64,000 nt of DNA from NCBI GenBank assembly GCA_040394735.1, contig JBEBRR010000001.1:51582-115581 (forward strand). Reading direction: 5' to 3'. Positions 8,571 to 17,226 of the stretch are shown here, in pieces. The notes below the pieces were generated by a model, which saw nothing but the letters and a program-made list of their open reading frames with translations, was not told where the DNA came from and did not search any database. The DNA is from Leadbetterella byssophila_A. GTDB lineage: Bacteria > Bacteroidota > Bacteroidia > Cytophagales > Spirosomataceae. Numbering within the stretch: position 1 is the stretch's first letter; every line of letters begins with the position of its first letter. Both the position numbers and the translations under genes were made by a program.

Positions 8571-9410
8571 TTATTTTTTCAAAAGATTGGTTACGAACGG
8601 AGGCAGGATCTGTCCTACAAACCAGTTAAAGTTTTTCTTAACTTTTACTCCATCATAATTATCCCTGTTGAAGTGTGTACCTTCGGGAATTTCTTCTCCC
8701 GGCCGGGCCAGGAATAAGGTGGATTTTTTGCCGGGCATGATTTCGCCTTCCGGCCTTCCTACTGTAAAGTAGAAGAGGCCGATAGATTTCCGGCTCATGC
8801 CTTCAGGGCAGCTGATGATCTCGGGCACACCATGGTAATTATAATCTGTTACATCAAATACAACCAGGCGGTTAAAGAGCGGTGCAATTTTTATTTCACA
8901 CCGGGTCATATCGGTATCCCAGAGTTCCAGGTCACCGTTATATTCCGGTTTCCAGTCTTTGTTCAGATATAATATGGCGTTGATACGTCTTGACAGGTGC
9001 GGAAGCTTTCCGTGCATGTTGAAGTCAGCATGTACGCCCAGCTTTCCCCCCGGTTTCAGCTGGTGCAGTCCGCCCCCCACGAAATAGGGGTCAGGCATCA
9101 GGTTCTTGATCCCGGTAAGGGTTTCCAGGAAATAAATGAAAGGTGCTGAGTTGAACTGGTACAGCAGCTGGGAAGTGAAGTCAGAAACTTTTTCCTCTCC
9201 CTGTGCTTCCAGCTTACCTTCAAAATAGTTCTCGTATTCTTTCCAGATTTTAACCTCCGGGCTCGGAAATTCTGCCAGTACGCGTTCCAGCGGCTCAGGA
9301 TCCATGAAGTTGTCGATGGCAATGTGCGGAAACGGTTGAGCGCTTTTATATTCTTTTGCTTTGGATTTGGCGAGCGTCTCTAACTCTGCTGTATTAAAAT
9401 ATAACTTCAT
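8571..9410 (-). CDS. 2OG-Fe(II) dioxygenase
   Basis: A 279-residue member of the 2-oxoglutarate/Fe(II)-dependent oxygenases (prolyl-hydroxylase-like). The iron triad is visible: His127 and Asp129 in GVHADFN and His193 in YNYHGVP. Arg207 in SRKSIGLFYF is placed to bind 2-oxoglutarate. The frame extends 60 bases upstream to a TTG, but that codon overlaps a -7 box TATATTTG (9468-9475), so the ATG at 9408-9410 is used. It is transcribed ahead of the WbsX transferase with zero spacing. Substrate unknown; a sugar, lipid or protein side chain is possible. Confidence 0.85.
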   Translation of the reverse strand: MKLYFNTAELETLAKSKAKEYKSAQPFPHIAIDNFMDPEPLERVLAEFPSPEVKIWKEYENYFEGKLEAQGEEKVSDFTSQLLYQFNSAPFIYFLETLTGIKNLMPDPYFVGGGLHQLKPGGKLGVHADFNMHGKLPHLSRRINAILYLNKDWKPEYNGDLELWDTDMTRCEIKIAPLFNRLVVFDVTDYNYHGVPEIISCPEGMSRKSIGLFYFTVGRPEGEIMPGKKSTLFLARPGEEIPEGTHFNRDNYDGVKVKKNFNWFVGQILPPFVTNLLKK

Positions 9411-9467
9411 TGAATAGTTCAGGTAATCGGATACAACTTCAAAAAAGTATTCTCCCGGTTTTAATTG

Positions 9468-9475
9468 CAAATATA
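9468..9475 (-). promoter_or_regulatory. -7 box upstream of the oxygenase-WbsX operon
   Basis: Reverse strand TATATTTG, a perfect TAnnTTTG box followed by C. It predicts a leader of about 50 bases before the ATG at 9410. No clear -33 TTG is seen. Confidence 0.45.
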
Positions 9476-9575
9476 CGATTTAAAAAGTGATTAAGGCTAT
9501 TAAAAATAGCTTAAATAATTTGATTCTCCTCTAAGGATCAGAGAAAATCTATGCTTTTTTATCTCCGGAAAACAC

Positions 9576-11366
9576 TTATTCATCTTCTGATTCCAGGGTT
9601 CTGGTAATTTTGTCAATATTCAGGCTGTTGGCCATGGCGGTAAAAATTTCATAGTAGGTTCCCTTCCTGTCGAAGAGCTCTTCATGAACGCCGCTTTCCA
9701 CGGCCCGGCCCTGCTCCAGCACCACGATATGGGTGGCATCAATGATCTGGGAAATGCTGTGGGAGATGATAATGACCGTGCGGTTAGCTTTAATGGCATC
9801 GAGGCTTTTTTTGATCTGCTCCGTAGCTATGGCATCGAGGCTGGCGGTAGGCTCATCCAGGAAAATGATAGGCGGATTTTTAAGGAACAGCCGGGCAATG
9901 GCGATCCGTTGCTGCTGGCCTCCCGAAAGCGATCGGGCGTCAGACTGATAGCCTTCGGGCAGCAGTATGATCTGGTCATGGATATACGCTTTCTTCGCTG
10001 CTTCTTCTACTTCGCTGTCAGAAGCTTCGGGCTGCCCGTAACGGATATTTTCTGCAATGGTACCTTTGAAGATGTGATTTTTCTGTAATACCAACCCGAT
10101 GTTTTTCCGCAGTTCGGTAGTGTCATAATCGGCCAGGTCTACCCCGTCAATAAAGATCTTGCCCCGGGTAGGCTCATAGAACTTGTCTAAAAGGTTCACA
10201 ATAGTGCTTTTCCCTGCGCCGCTGAGGCCCACCAGGGCCGTAGTCTGGTCAGGCGGGATGGTCATACTGACATTAAAAAGCGCCTGGGTACCGTTCGGGT
10301 AAATGAAATCTACATTTCTCAGCTCAATCTTTCCCCGTACTTTTTTAGGGATATAGGTTCCGCTGTTTTCAATCTGGTGATCCGATTCCAGGATATCAAA
10401 GAATCCTTCGGAGTAAATCAGCGCATCGTTTACCTCATCGTAAATCCGGTGGAGCTGCCGGATAGGGGCAGAGATATTACCGAATAGCATAACGTGGAAC
10501 ATAATGGCGCCGATGGTCATTTTTCCGTCCAGCACAAACCAGGCGGTCAGGATGATAATCACCACCACGCCCACCTGTTCGATCAGGCTCTTGACGCTGT
10601 CGAAGATAAAGGCGGTTTTGCGGGTTTCCAACTGGTTATTGGTCATATCGTGCTGGATAACCCGGTGCTTCTCAGCCTCCGTAGATTCCTGTACGAATGA
10701 TTTGATGACCGTAATTGACTCGATCAGGCTGATGATGCTGTGGTTTTTGGTTTCGCGGTAGTTCCGCATTTTTCTCCGGAAGCCGCTGAGCTTGCTGGCC
10801 TGGTACTGGCTGATGTAGAAGTAGATGGGTACGATACATAAACTTACCAGCCCGATCCAGAAATTGGCTGAAAACATGGCAATCAGCGCTACAATGGCAT
10901 TGGCAAACAGCGGAAAAATATCAATGAAGAAGTTCTGCACCAGGCGGGTGAGGCTGCTGATACCGGTGTCGATCCGGGTCTGGAGTTTGCCGCTCTCGTT
11001 TTCAGAAGAGGTGTAGAAGGCCAGCCGGTAGGTAAGGATTTTCTCGACAATGGCCTGGGAAAAATCTCTTGCAATGAGGATCCGGAGCCTTTCTCCGTAA
11101 TATTTCTGCCCGAACTGCACCACTGAATTCAGCAGTTCTTTTCCCAGCAGGATGCTGCTGATCACGGTAAGGAGGGAAAAGCCTTTGCTTAGCGGCTCTT
11201 TGGCCACCATGAGGTCAGAGATGGAATCTACCGTAAAACGAAGAATATAGGCGTTAACCTGGGCCGCAAATGAACCGATTACCGTAAGGGTCAGCGTCAG
11301 GATCACCAGCGTATTGTACGGCCTTACAAAGGGCCGGAGCTTTTTGTACAGAGCAGTTAAAGTCAA
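9576..11366 (-). CDS. ABC exporter, fused membrane and ATPase domains (MsbA-like)
   Basis: About 596 residues: an N-terminal six-helix ABC membrane domain (first ~310 residues) and a C-terminal nucleotide-binding domain. The latter has Walker A GLSGAGKST, signature LSGGQQQR and Walker B IIFLDEP. Proteins of this plan work as homodimers that export lipids, glycans or peptides. No ATG precedes the first membrane helix. The TTG at 11388-11390 lies inside a -7 box (TAGGTTTG, 11388-11395), so I chose the TTG at 11364-11366, which falls 22 bases after the box as in other genes here; 11390 remains an alternative. The acyltransferase and glycosyltransferase neighbours suggest export of a surface component, which is inference. 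Confidence 0.85.
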   Translation of the reverse strand: MTLTALYKKLRPFVRPYNTLVILTLTLTVIGSFAAQVNAYILRFTVDSISDLMVAKEPLSKGFSLLTVISSILLGKELLNSVVQFGQKYYGERLRILIARDFSQAIVEKILTYRLAFYTSSENESGKLQTRIDTGISSLTRLVQNFFIDIFPLFANAIVALIAMFSANFWIGLVSLCIVPIYFYISQYQASKLSGFRRKMRNYRETKNHSIISLIESITVIKSFVQESTEAEKHRVIQHDMTNNQLETRKTAFIFDSVKSLIEQVGVVVIIILTAWFVLDGKMTIGAIMFHVMLFGNISAPIRQLHRIYDEVNDALIYSEGFFDILESDHQIENSGTYIPKKVRGKIELRNVDFIYPNGTQALFNVSMTIPPDQTTALVGLSGAGKSTIVNLLDKFYEPTRGKIFIDGVDLADYDTTELRKNIGLVLQKNHIFKGTIAENIRYGQPEASDSEVEEAAKKAYIHDQIILLPEGYQSDARSLSGGQQQRIAIARLFLKNPPIIFLDEPTASLDAIATEQIKKSLDAIKANRTVIIISHSISQIIDATHIVVLEQGRAVESGVHEELFDRKGTYYEIFTAMANSLNIDKITRTLESEDE

Positions 11367-11387
11367 GTTTATTTCCGGTTTTGACCC

Positions 11388-11395
11388 CAAACCTA
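11388..11395 (-). promoter_or_regulatory. -7 box of the ABC exporter gene
   Basis: Reverse strand TAGGTTTG fits TAnnTTTG. It overlaps an apparent TTG start at 11390 and argues for a start further downstream. Confidence 0.4.
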
Positions 11396-11436
11396 CACAT
11401 AAATTAATATTTTGGGGAACAGCAGAACAATTATAT

Positions 11437-11483
11437 AAACGTTTCCTGCAAATCCATAGGCCAACAGGAACATCTGGTAGACT
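11437..11483 (+). repeat. Direct repeat copy A beside the acyltransferase gene
   Basis: Starts with the palindrome AAACGTTT (11437-11444). It aligns without gaps to 12686-12713 at 22 of 28 positions by eye; similarity continues more loosely with small gaps (shared CAG, ATCT and GTA blocks) to the acyltransferase stop codon. It is in the same orientation as copy B at the other end of that gene. Confidence 0.45.
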
Positions 11484-12610
11484 TATTTTATGTTTAATAA
11501 TCGTTTGGCCAGATACCTGCGTACCGGCTCATCGTATAGCTTTAAGCAGATCCATGCCAGCAGGATATTTCCAATCAGCAGGGCTGCGGCTCCGGGAAAT
11601 GACTCCATAAAGGTGAGGTCCTCATTTTTAACCCAGGCAAAATACCAGTAAATAAAAGGATAATGTACCATATAGAGCGGGTAGGAAATATCGCCCAGGA
11701 ATTTACACACCCGGTTAGTGGTTTTATCCGTAATTTTTCCGGAAGCCCCGATATACACCAGTAAAGGAAAGACAATAACCACACAAAGGGTATCATAGAG
11801 GCCGTTCAGCCAAAAATGTTCCGTGCCGCCGATCCGGGGTATGGCCGACAAAACAACGATGGTCAGGCTGCCTGCCCAGAAAGCCCCTTTCACTCTGACA
11901 GGTTTAAATACCCGCGAGAGCAGCAAACCCGCCGGGAAGGCAAACAGTAACCGTAAAGAGCCGCCGAGCATCCCCGTTGGTGTCATGGAGAACCCAACGC
12001 ACAAATCACCTTCGGGACCCAGAATGGCATAGGCGGCCAGTCCGGCACCCGCCAGTAAAACCAATATGGAGAGAGCCGCGGTAGAAAGTTTACGGATAAG
12101 GAGTATATAGAGGATATTGCCTATGTATTCAAAGAATAGCGACCAGCTCGGACCATTCAGAGGATACATTTCTCCCACTCCCCGGATTTCAGCGCCGGGT
12201 GTGGCCGGAATCAGGAAAATATTCAGCAGGGTAGCCCCGATCAGCATGGTTACCGATACTTTGGATACATCCCAGACTTCACAGCCCTGAAGGTAAAACA
12301 AAGCGGCTCCGATTAGTGCTCCGATCACCACCATAGGGTGCAGACGGATGAACCGGCGTTTCAGAAAGTTTTTGGGGGTCATGGTCTTTACCCGGTCATC
12401 GTAGGCATAACCCATAACGAAACCCGACAGAATAAAGAAGAAATCAACAGCCAGGTACCCGTGATTTATTTTCTGGTCCAGGTGGCTGGTGGCAAAGGCT
12501 TCAAACAAATGAAAGCATACCACTGTTAATGCGGCTATTCCGCGTAACCCATCGAGTATAGTATAATGCGGCTTGGTATCGGCAAAGGCTGAAGAAGATG
12601 TTTGGGTCAT
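11483..12610 (-). CDS. Acyltransferase family 3 membrane protein (OafA/YrhL-like)
   Basis: A 375-residue integral membrane acyltransferase (PF01757). The diagnostic N-terminus ILDGLRGIAALTVVCFHLFE carries the conserved Arg and the His thought to be catalytic. FFILSGFVMGY and KRRFIRLHPMV follow, then about ten hydrophobic helices. Relatives transfer acetyl or other acyl groups to surface sugars or peptidoglycan. It lies behind no clear promoter and is separated from the ABC exporter gene by 116 bases. Related direct repeats sit at both ends of the gene, which could mean it was inserted as a unit between its neighbours. Confidence 0.88.
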   Translation of the reverse strand: MTQTSSSAFADTKPHYTILDGLRGIAALTVVCFHLFEAFATSHLDQKINHGYLAVDFFFILSGFVMGYAYDDRVKTMTPKNFLKRRFIRLHPMVVIGALIGAALFYLQGCEVWDVSKVSVTMLIGATLLNIFLIPATPGAEIRGVGEMYPLNGPSWSLFFEYIGNILYILLIRKLSTAALSILVLLAGAGLAAYAILGPEGDLCVGFSMTPTGMLGGSLRLLFAFPAGLLLSRVFKPVRVKGAFWAGSLTIVVLSAIPRIGGTEHFWLNGLYDTLCVVIVFPLLVYIGASGKITDKTTNRVCKFLGDISYPLYMVHYPFIYWYFAWVKNEDLTFMESFPGAAALLIGNILLAWICLKLYDEPVRRYLAKRLLNIK

Positions 12611-12685
12611 CGGGTAATGCGGTATTGGCGAATGGTCTTTACTTTTGAAGCACGAAAAATACGAAATTAATGCGGCACTTTTATT

Positions 12686-12733
12686 AAACGTTTGCGGTAA
12701 ATCTGTAGTCCAATAACAGTATCTTGTAACTCA
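12686..12733 (+). repeat. Direct repeat copy B beside the acyltransferase gene
   Basis: Begins with the palindrome AAACGTTT (12686-12693) and matches copy A over 22 of 28 ungapped bases (12686-12713 against 11437-11464). It lies in the gap between the acyltransferase and the META lipoprotein gene, so it may also contain promoter elements of the latter. Confidence 0.45.
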
Positions 12734-12747
12734 ATAAAAAGGATAAA

Positions 12748-13461
12748 ATGAAAAATCTGCTTCTTCTGACTTTGATCGTTTTGGGAGCTTCATGCGCCCG
12801 CCACACGTATAATCATCATAATAGCATGAATTCCCTCGACTGGGCAGGCAGGTATGAAGGAACCCTGCCCGGTAAAAATAAAGTTCCGGAACCTGTGGTA
12901 CTGGTGCTGAAAGAAGACCTGTCGTATGAAATGACCCGGAACGGGCAAAAGTCGGAAGGAGGGTTTGCCTGGGCGCCTGACGGAGGGAAGATTGTTATTC
13001 CGGAACAGGCACTGTATTTGTTTGTAGGAGAGGATTTCATGAAAGCAGTCACCCGGAAAGGCAAAGAGGTGGAAGGCGGCAGGTACCGGCTGGAGAAGAC
13101 GGCAGATACAGGCATCCGTGAAAAGTACTGGAAACTTATAGAGCTGAATGGCAGGCCTGTTAGTGTACGGGAGGGCGGAAGGGAACCGCACCTCATCATA
13201 AAGCAGGAAGGTGACCGGGTAACCGGACATAGCGGATGCAACGGTTTCAGCGGGACCTGCGAGCTGAATGAAGATACAGGGCGGATCCGTTTTTCTAAGA
13301 TGGCGGCTACCCGGATGGCCTGTATAGGCGATAACACCGAAGGCGATTTTTTTAAAGCCCTGGAGCAGGCAGATAATTTTACAACTGATGGTAAGTTTCT
13401 GAGCCTGAATAAGGCCAGAATGGCGCCGCTGGCACGGTTTGAGGTAGTGTATTTAAAATGA
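12748..13461 (+). CDS. Lipoprotein with NlpE-like and META domains
   Basis: A 237-residue lipoprotein: signal peptide with lipobox LGAS-Cys17. A short NlpE-like N-terminal barrel follows (GRYEGTLPGKNK through about residue 115), then a META domain (PF03724, about 128-235) with YWKLIELNGRPV, GHSGCNGFSGTC and MAATRMAC. META/HslJ proteins are linked to envelope stress and resistance to small toxic compounds; NlpE-like domains sense envelope or copper stress in proteobacteria. The combination suggests a periplasmic sensor or protective lipoprotein, but no biochemical role is established for this fusion. It ends facing acs, with a shared terminator-like hairpin. Confidence 0.85.
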   Translation: MKNLLLLTLIVLGASCARHTYNHHNSMNSLDWAGRYEGTLPGKNKVPEPVVLVLKEDLSYEMTRNGQKSEGGFAWAPDGGKIVIPEQALYLFVGEDFMKAVTRKGKEVEGGRYRLEKTADTGIREKYWKLIELNGRPVSVREGGREPHLIIKQEGDRVTGHSGCNGFSGTCELNEDTGRIRFSKMAATRMACIGDNTEGDFFKALEQADNFTTDGKFLSLNKARMAPLARFEVVYLK

Positions 13462-13509
13462 TACGCGCGGTTTCGACTGTGCCCGGTTCGCAACTGCTTT
13501 CGTTTTTAA

Positions 13510-13557
13510 CCAGGCCCTGACTGACAGGAGCGTTCTTTTCTGTCAGTCAGGGCCTGG
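13510..13557. terminator. Bidirectional terminator between lipoprotein gene and acs
   Basis: An 18-base perfect inverted repeat (13510-13527 with 13540-13557; arm starts CCAGGCCCTGACTGAC) with a 12-base loop between two convergent genes. There is an A/T-run on the left flank but no clean T-tract on the right. Confidence 0.6.
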
Positions 13558-13603
13558 CCGGGAACCGTTCTTCTTAAAAGTTATCAAATCTTTTCACCGC
13601 CTC

Positions 13604-15499
13604 TTATAATTTCTTCGCACCCGCCACAATCTCATCTACCACACCCGGGTCCAGCAGGGTAGTGGTATCTCCCAGGCTGCTGTATTCTCCCTCCGCTATC
13701 TTCCGGAGAATCCGGCGCATGATTTTCCCCGACCGGGTTTTGGGAAGGCCGGAAACAAACTGAATCTTATCGGGCTTGGCGATCGGGCCGATGATCCGGG
13801 AAACGGTCATGAGGATATCCCGCTTCATCATGGAGTCTTCATCCTGCGGCTCTTCGCAGATCACAAATGCATGAACGCCCTGTCCTTTTACATCATGAGG
13901 GTATCCTACCACCGCCGATTCCACCACGCCAGTGTGGCTGTTGATGGCATTTTCCACTTCGGCCGTACCGATGCGGTGCCCGGATACATTGAGCACGTCA
14001 TCTACCCGGCCGGTGATCCGGTAATACCCGTCTTCGTCCCTCATACAGCCGTCGCCGGTAAAATATTTTCCCGGGTAGGTGGCGAAGTACGTGCTTTTGC
14101 AGCGCTCATGATCTCCCCAGGTGGTACGGATAATGGAAGGCCAGGGGTAGGTGATGCAAAGGTTCCCGTTAACGCCGTTTCCTTCAATAGTTTTGCCGTT
14201 CTCGTCTACCAGTTCAAGCTGCACGCCCGGCAGGGGCAGAGTGGCGTAGGAAGGCTTGGTTTTGGTAATTCCAGCCAGCGGAGATATCATAATTCCCCCG
14301 GTTTCAGTCTGCCACCAGGTGTCTACAATAGGGCATTTTCCTTTACCGATATGGTCGTTGTACCAATGCCAGGCTTCTTCATTAATGGGTTCGCCCACCG
14401 AGCCCAGTACCTTGAGAGAGCCCAGGTCTTTGCCCTGCAGGTATTCCAGCCCGAAGCCCATCAGTGAACGGATGGCAGTAGGAGCTGTATAGAGAATATT
14501 TACCCGGTGCCGGTCTACGATGTCCCACAGTCTGCCGGCATCAGGATAAGTAGGGATTCCCTCAAACATCACCGTAATAGCGCCGGCCAGCAGCGGGCCA
14601 TATACCAGGTAAGAATGGCCGGTAATCCAGCCCACATCGGCGGTGGAGAAGAAAACATCACCGGGCTGATACTGGAATACGTTCTCAAATGTATACGAAG
14701 TGTACACCATATAACCGCCGCAGGAATGCACTACCCCCTTGGGCTTACCGGTAGAGCCTGACGTATACAGAATGAACAATGGATCTTCCGAGTCCATTTC
14801 TTCGGCAGGGCATTCGGCTTCCACATGCTTGATTTCCGACTCCCACCAGTAGTCTCTTCCCTTGATCATGGAAACCGGGGTACGGGTATGGGTGGCTACT
14901 ATTACCTTTTTAACCGACGGGCACGCCACCAGGGCGTCGTCTACGGTTTCCTTCATAGGAATGTGCTTGGCCCCCCTGACAGAACCGTCAGTGGTAATAA
15001 CGAGCTCACACTGGGAGTCGTTGATCCTGTCGGAGATAGACTGCGCCGAGAATCCGCCGAAGATCACCGAGTGAATGGCTCCTATTCGGGCACAGGCCAG
15101 AACGGCTACAGCCAGCTCGGGAATCATCGGCATATAAATACACACCCTGTCTCCTTTCTGCACCCCGTGCTTTTTCAGTACATTGGCAAACCGGCAGACC
15201 CGGTCCAGTAGTACCTTATAGGTGATCACTTCGGGTTCATCTTCCGGGTCATTCGGCTCCCAGATAATGGCCGGGTGATTGGGCTTGTTTTCAGCGTGCC
15301 TGTCGAGGCAGCTTTCCGTGATATTGAGTTTTCCGTTCCGGAACCATTTTACACTGTAATCATCAAAACTCCAGTCCAGTACTTTTGTCCAGGGCTTCTT
15401 CCAACGGAATTCCTGGGCAATGGCGGCCCAGAAAGTTTTAGGATCTTCTATACTCTCTTTATAGGCTTCGTGGTAATCTTCAATTGTTCTTATTCTCAT
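13604..15499 (-). CDS. acs: Acetyl-CoA synthetase (AMP-forming)
   Basis: A 631-residue enzyme that activates acetate to acetyl-CoA through acetyl-AMP. It has the acetyl-CoA synthetase N-terminal segment, the P-loop-like YTSGSTGKPKGVVHS, WWQTETGG, and the C-terminal PKTRSGKIMRR with Lys592, the lysine that is acetylated to switch the enzyme off in characterised homologues. Length matches the family. It lies 34 bases downstream of the TIM-barrel isomerase gene on the same strand and may be read from the same transcript. Confidence 0.97.
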   Translation of the reverse strand: MRIRTIEDYHEAYKESIEDPKTFWAAIAQEFRWKKPWTKVLDWSFDDYSVKWFRNGKLNITESCLDRHAENKPNHPAIIWEPNDPEDEPEVITYKVLLDRVCRFANVLKKHGVQKGDRVCIYMPMIPELAVAVLACARIGAIHSVIFGGFSAQSISDRINDSQCELVITTDGSVRGAKHIPMKETVDDALVACPSVKKVIVATHTRTPVSMIKGRDYWWESEIKHVEAECPAEEMDSEDPLFILYTSGSTGKPKGVVHSCGGYMVYTSYTFENVFQYQPGDVFFSTADVGWITGHSYLVYGPLLAGAITVMFEGIPTYPDAGRLWDIVDRHRVNILYTAPTAIRSLMGFGLEYLQGKDLGSLKVLGSVGEPINEEAWHWYNDHIGKGKCPIVDTWWQTETGGIMISPLAGITKTKPSYATLPLPGVQLELVDENGKTIEGNGVNGNLCITYPWPSIIRTTWGDHERCKSTYFATYPGKYFTGDGCMRDEDGYYRITGRVDDVLNVSGHRIGTAEVENAINSHTGVVESAVVGYPHDVKGQGVHAFVICEEPQDEDSMMKRDILMTVSRIIGPIAKPDKIQFVSGLPKTRSGKIMRRILRKIAEGEYSSLGDTTTLLDPGVVDEIVAGAKKL

Positions 15500-15533
15500 T
15501 TTTTCGTTTAAGGTTAAAATGTTAGGGCTGAGC

Positions 15534-16466
15534 TCACAGGAATTTGTCTACCTCTTTATAGGCGTTGATCAGGGCTTTTTCGCCTTCTGCTCCTTTGCCG
15601 AAATTTCCATGCTCCATGCCGAAAATAAACGACTGTCCGGTTTCCTTGCCTTTCTGGTAAATATGTTTAAATACATTCTTGTAATTGATCTCACCGGTGG
15701 TAGGCTCTTTCCTGCCCGGCTCATCGCCGATCTGAAAGTAGGCGATCTCCTCCCAGGCCCAGTTGATATGCTGGATCAGCCGGCCTTCATTTTTTTGCAT
15801 ATGGTAGATGTCAAAAAGGATTTTACAGGAAGGGCTGCCTACTGCCTTACAGATCATATAGCTCTGATCAGAATACCGAAGAAAAAGGTCCGGGTTATCA
15901 CTCAGGGGCTCCATCACCATAACCAGCCCGTGAGGTTCAAAAATATCAGCTGCCCTTTTATAGGCTTCGATTACGTTACCGGTCTGAATACCCAGGGGCA
16001 ATTCCCGGGCAAAATATCCCGGAACTACCGTCATGTATTTCCCGTTTACTCTTTTGGCTACCTCAACGGCTTCTTTGCAGCGCTTCAGAAATGCTTCCCC
16101 GAATTCCTTTTTTCCCGTAGTGAGTGAGGTCTTCCAGTTGTCGCCGGCGTCAATCACAAATACACCCATGTCCATATGCAGACTGGCCAGCCGTTCTCCG
16201 ATTTTCTTCTGCAAATCCGGGGTCCTGTCCATCATGCCGTTATCCTCGAAGGAGCGGAAGCCATTGGCGGCCATAAAGTCCAGCTGGGCGAGGAGGTCAG
16301 CACCGGCAGACTCTTTGAACATGCCGAAATGCGGAGCGTAGCTCAGGTTGAAATTATATTTTTCGGCTGCCGGTTCCCCGGCCAGGGTTGCAAAGGGTAT
16401 CCCACTGATTCCTAGTAATGAGGTAGTTGAAATCGTATTTTTCAAAAATGAACGTCGGGAATTCAT
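15534..16466 (-). CDS. Tat-exported TIM-barrel protein, hydroxypyruvate isomerase-like
   Basis: A 310-residue protein of the xylose isomerase-like TIM barrel superfamily (PF01261). A twin-arginine start (MNSRRSFLKN) and hydrophobic segment predict Tat export. Barrel metal-site motifs are visible: VMVMEPLSD, ILFDIYHMQ, YFQIGDEPGR and FGMEHG, giving the Glu/Asp/His/Glu set of the hydroxypyruvate isomerase branch. It may interconvert small keto-sugar acids, but many exported Bacteroidota members have no known substrate. It sits upstream of acs with a 34-base gap. Confidence 0.82.
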   Translation of the reverse strand: MNSRRSFLKNTISTTSLLGISGIPFATLAGEPAAEKYNFNLSYAPHFGMFKESAGADLLAQLDFMAANGFRSFEDNGMMDRTPDLQKKIGERLASLHMDMGVFVIDAGDNWKTSLTTGKKEFGEAFLKRCKEAVEVAKRVNGKYMTVVPGYFARELPLGIQTGNVIEAYKRAADIFEPHGLVMVMEPLSDNPDLFLRYSDQSYMICKAVGSPSCKILFDIYHMQKNEGRLIQHINWAWEEIAYFQIGDEPGRKEPTTGEINYKNVFKHIYQKGKETGQSFIFGMEHGNFGKGAEGEKALINAYKEVDKFL

Positions 16467-16549
16467 ACTTGATTTGTTTAGGTTTTCTTTTATTCAGGTG
16501 AAATAATAAAAAAATATTGAAAATTTTAATTTTATTCTTGTTTAAGTTC

Positions 16550-16625
16550 TATCTTTGTCGCACTATTTAACCTTAAATGCTATTTATGGAAAGTCTCCCG
16601 GGAAATATTCCGGGAGGCTTTTTTC
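16550..16625 (+). ncRNA. Candidate very short RNA: promoter directly followed by a terminator
   Basis: On the + strand a perfect -7 box TATCTTTG (16550-16557) is followed about 35 bases later by a G+C-rich hairpin and T-run (16592-16624). Both flanking genes run on the other strand, so the pair serves no visible gene. Transcription would yield an RNA of roughly 60 bases, about half of it terminator. No -33 TTG is seen. No known RNA family is recognised. Confidence 0.3.
16592..16624 (+). terminator. Intrinsic terminator, + strand
   Basis: A ten-base stem (16592-16601 with 16610-16619, one G-T pair; core CTCCCGG/CCGGGAG), an eight-base loop, and a run of six T at 16619-16624. On the reverse strand, where ridA ends at 16624, there is no following T-run, so it is a better + strand terminator. 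Confidence 0.6.
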
Positions 16626-16989
16626 ATTTTACGGCGATTACGGATATTTCCACGTTCACGTCCCTGGGCAGGCGGGCTACCTGTACGGTTTCTCGGGCCG
16701 GCGGGTTTTCAGTAAAAAAAGTACCGTAAATTTCATTCACCGTAGTAAAATCATCCATATTTTTAAGGAAGATGCTGGACTTTACCACATGGGAATAATC
16801 CATTCCGGCCTCGGCCAGGATATGCCCGATATTTTCCAGGATTTTCGTTGTCTCAGCAGGAATGTCATTCAAGGGTGCCAGATCCAGGGCAATTTGCCCT
16901 GAAATATAAAGGGTGTTTCCGGCCAGGATCGCCTGGGAATACGGGCCTATGGCTGCCGGCGCTTTTTCAGTGTAAATTACTTTTTTCAT
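16624..16989 (-). CDS. ridA: RidA family enamine/imine deaminase
   Basis: A 121-residue RidA/YjgF/UK114 protein, a trimeric cytosolic enzyme that hydrolyses reactive enamines and imines such as 2-aminoacrylate made by PLP enzymes. The signature PPARETVQVARLPRDVNVEI includes the substrate-binding Arg99, and Glu114 is in place. The length is typical. It is divergent from pruA; the 237-base gap between them contains a 14-base dyad (17021-17034). Confidence 0.95.
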   Translation of the reverse strand: MKKVIYTEKAPAAIGPYSQAILAGNTLYISGQIALDLAPLNDIPAETTKILENIGHILAEAGMDYSHVVKSSIFLKNMDDFTTVNEIYGTFFTENPPARETVQVARLPRDVNVEISVIAVK

Positions 16990-17020
16990 CAGGTAGTAAA
17001 AATTTACGATTGATTATTTG

Positions 17021-17034
17021 ACGAATTTATTCGT
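17021..17034. promoter_or_regulatory. Small dyad in the ridA-pruA divergent region
   Basis: ACGAAT and ATTCGT separated by TT form a perfect 14-base dyad between the two divergent starts. It may be an operator; no -7 box for ridA was found nearby. Confidence 0.2.
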
Positions 17035-17172
17035 TGAACGGGTGTTACCAGGTTTCAGTTATAAAGATTTTGTTACATATTCCAATTTAGAGGTTGAATC
17101 CGGAGCTGTTTTATTAGCACCTGTAAAAATAACGGTCTTTGGCGGGTAAATGACCACGTGCTGTTAATTTAA

Positions 17173-17203
17173 TTGTCTTAAAAATGAATAGTCCCTAACT
17201 TTG
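17173..17203 (+). promoter_or_regulatory. pruA promoter
   Basis: TTG (17173-17175), 20 bases, then TAACTTTG (17196-17203): a complete Bacteroidota -33/-7 pair. The box ends 24 bases before the pruA ATG. Confidence 0.62.
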
Positions 17204-17226
17204 TCATTATAAACTAACAAAATTGT

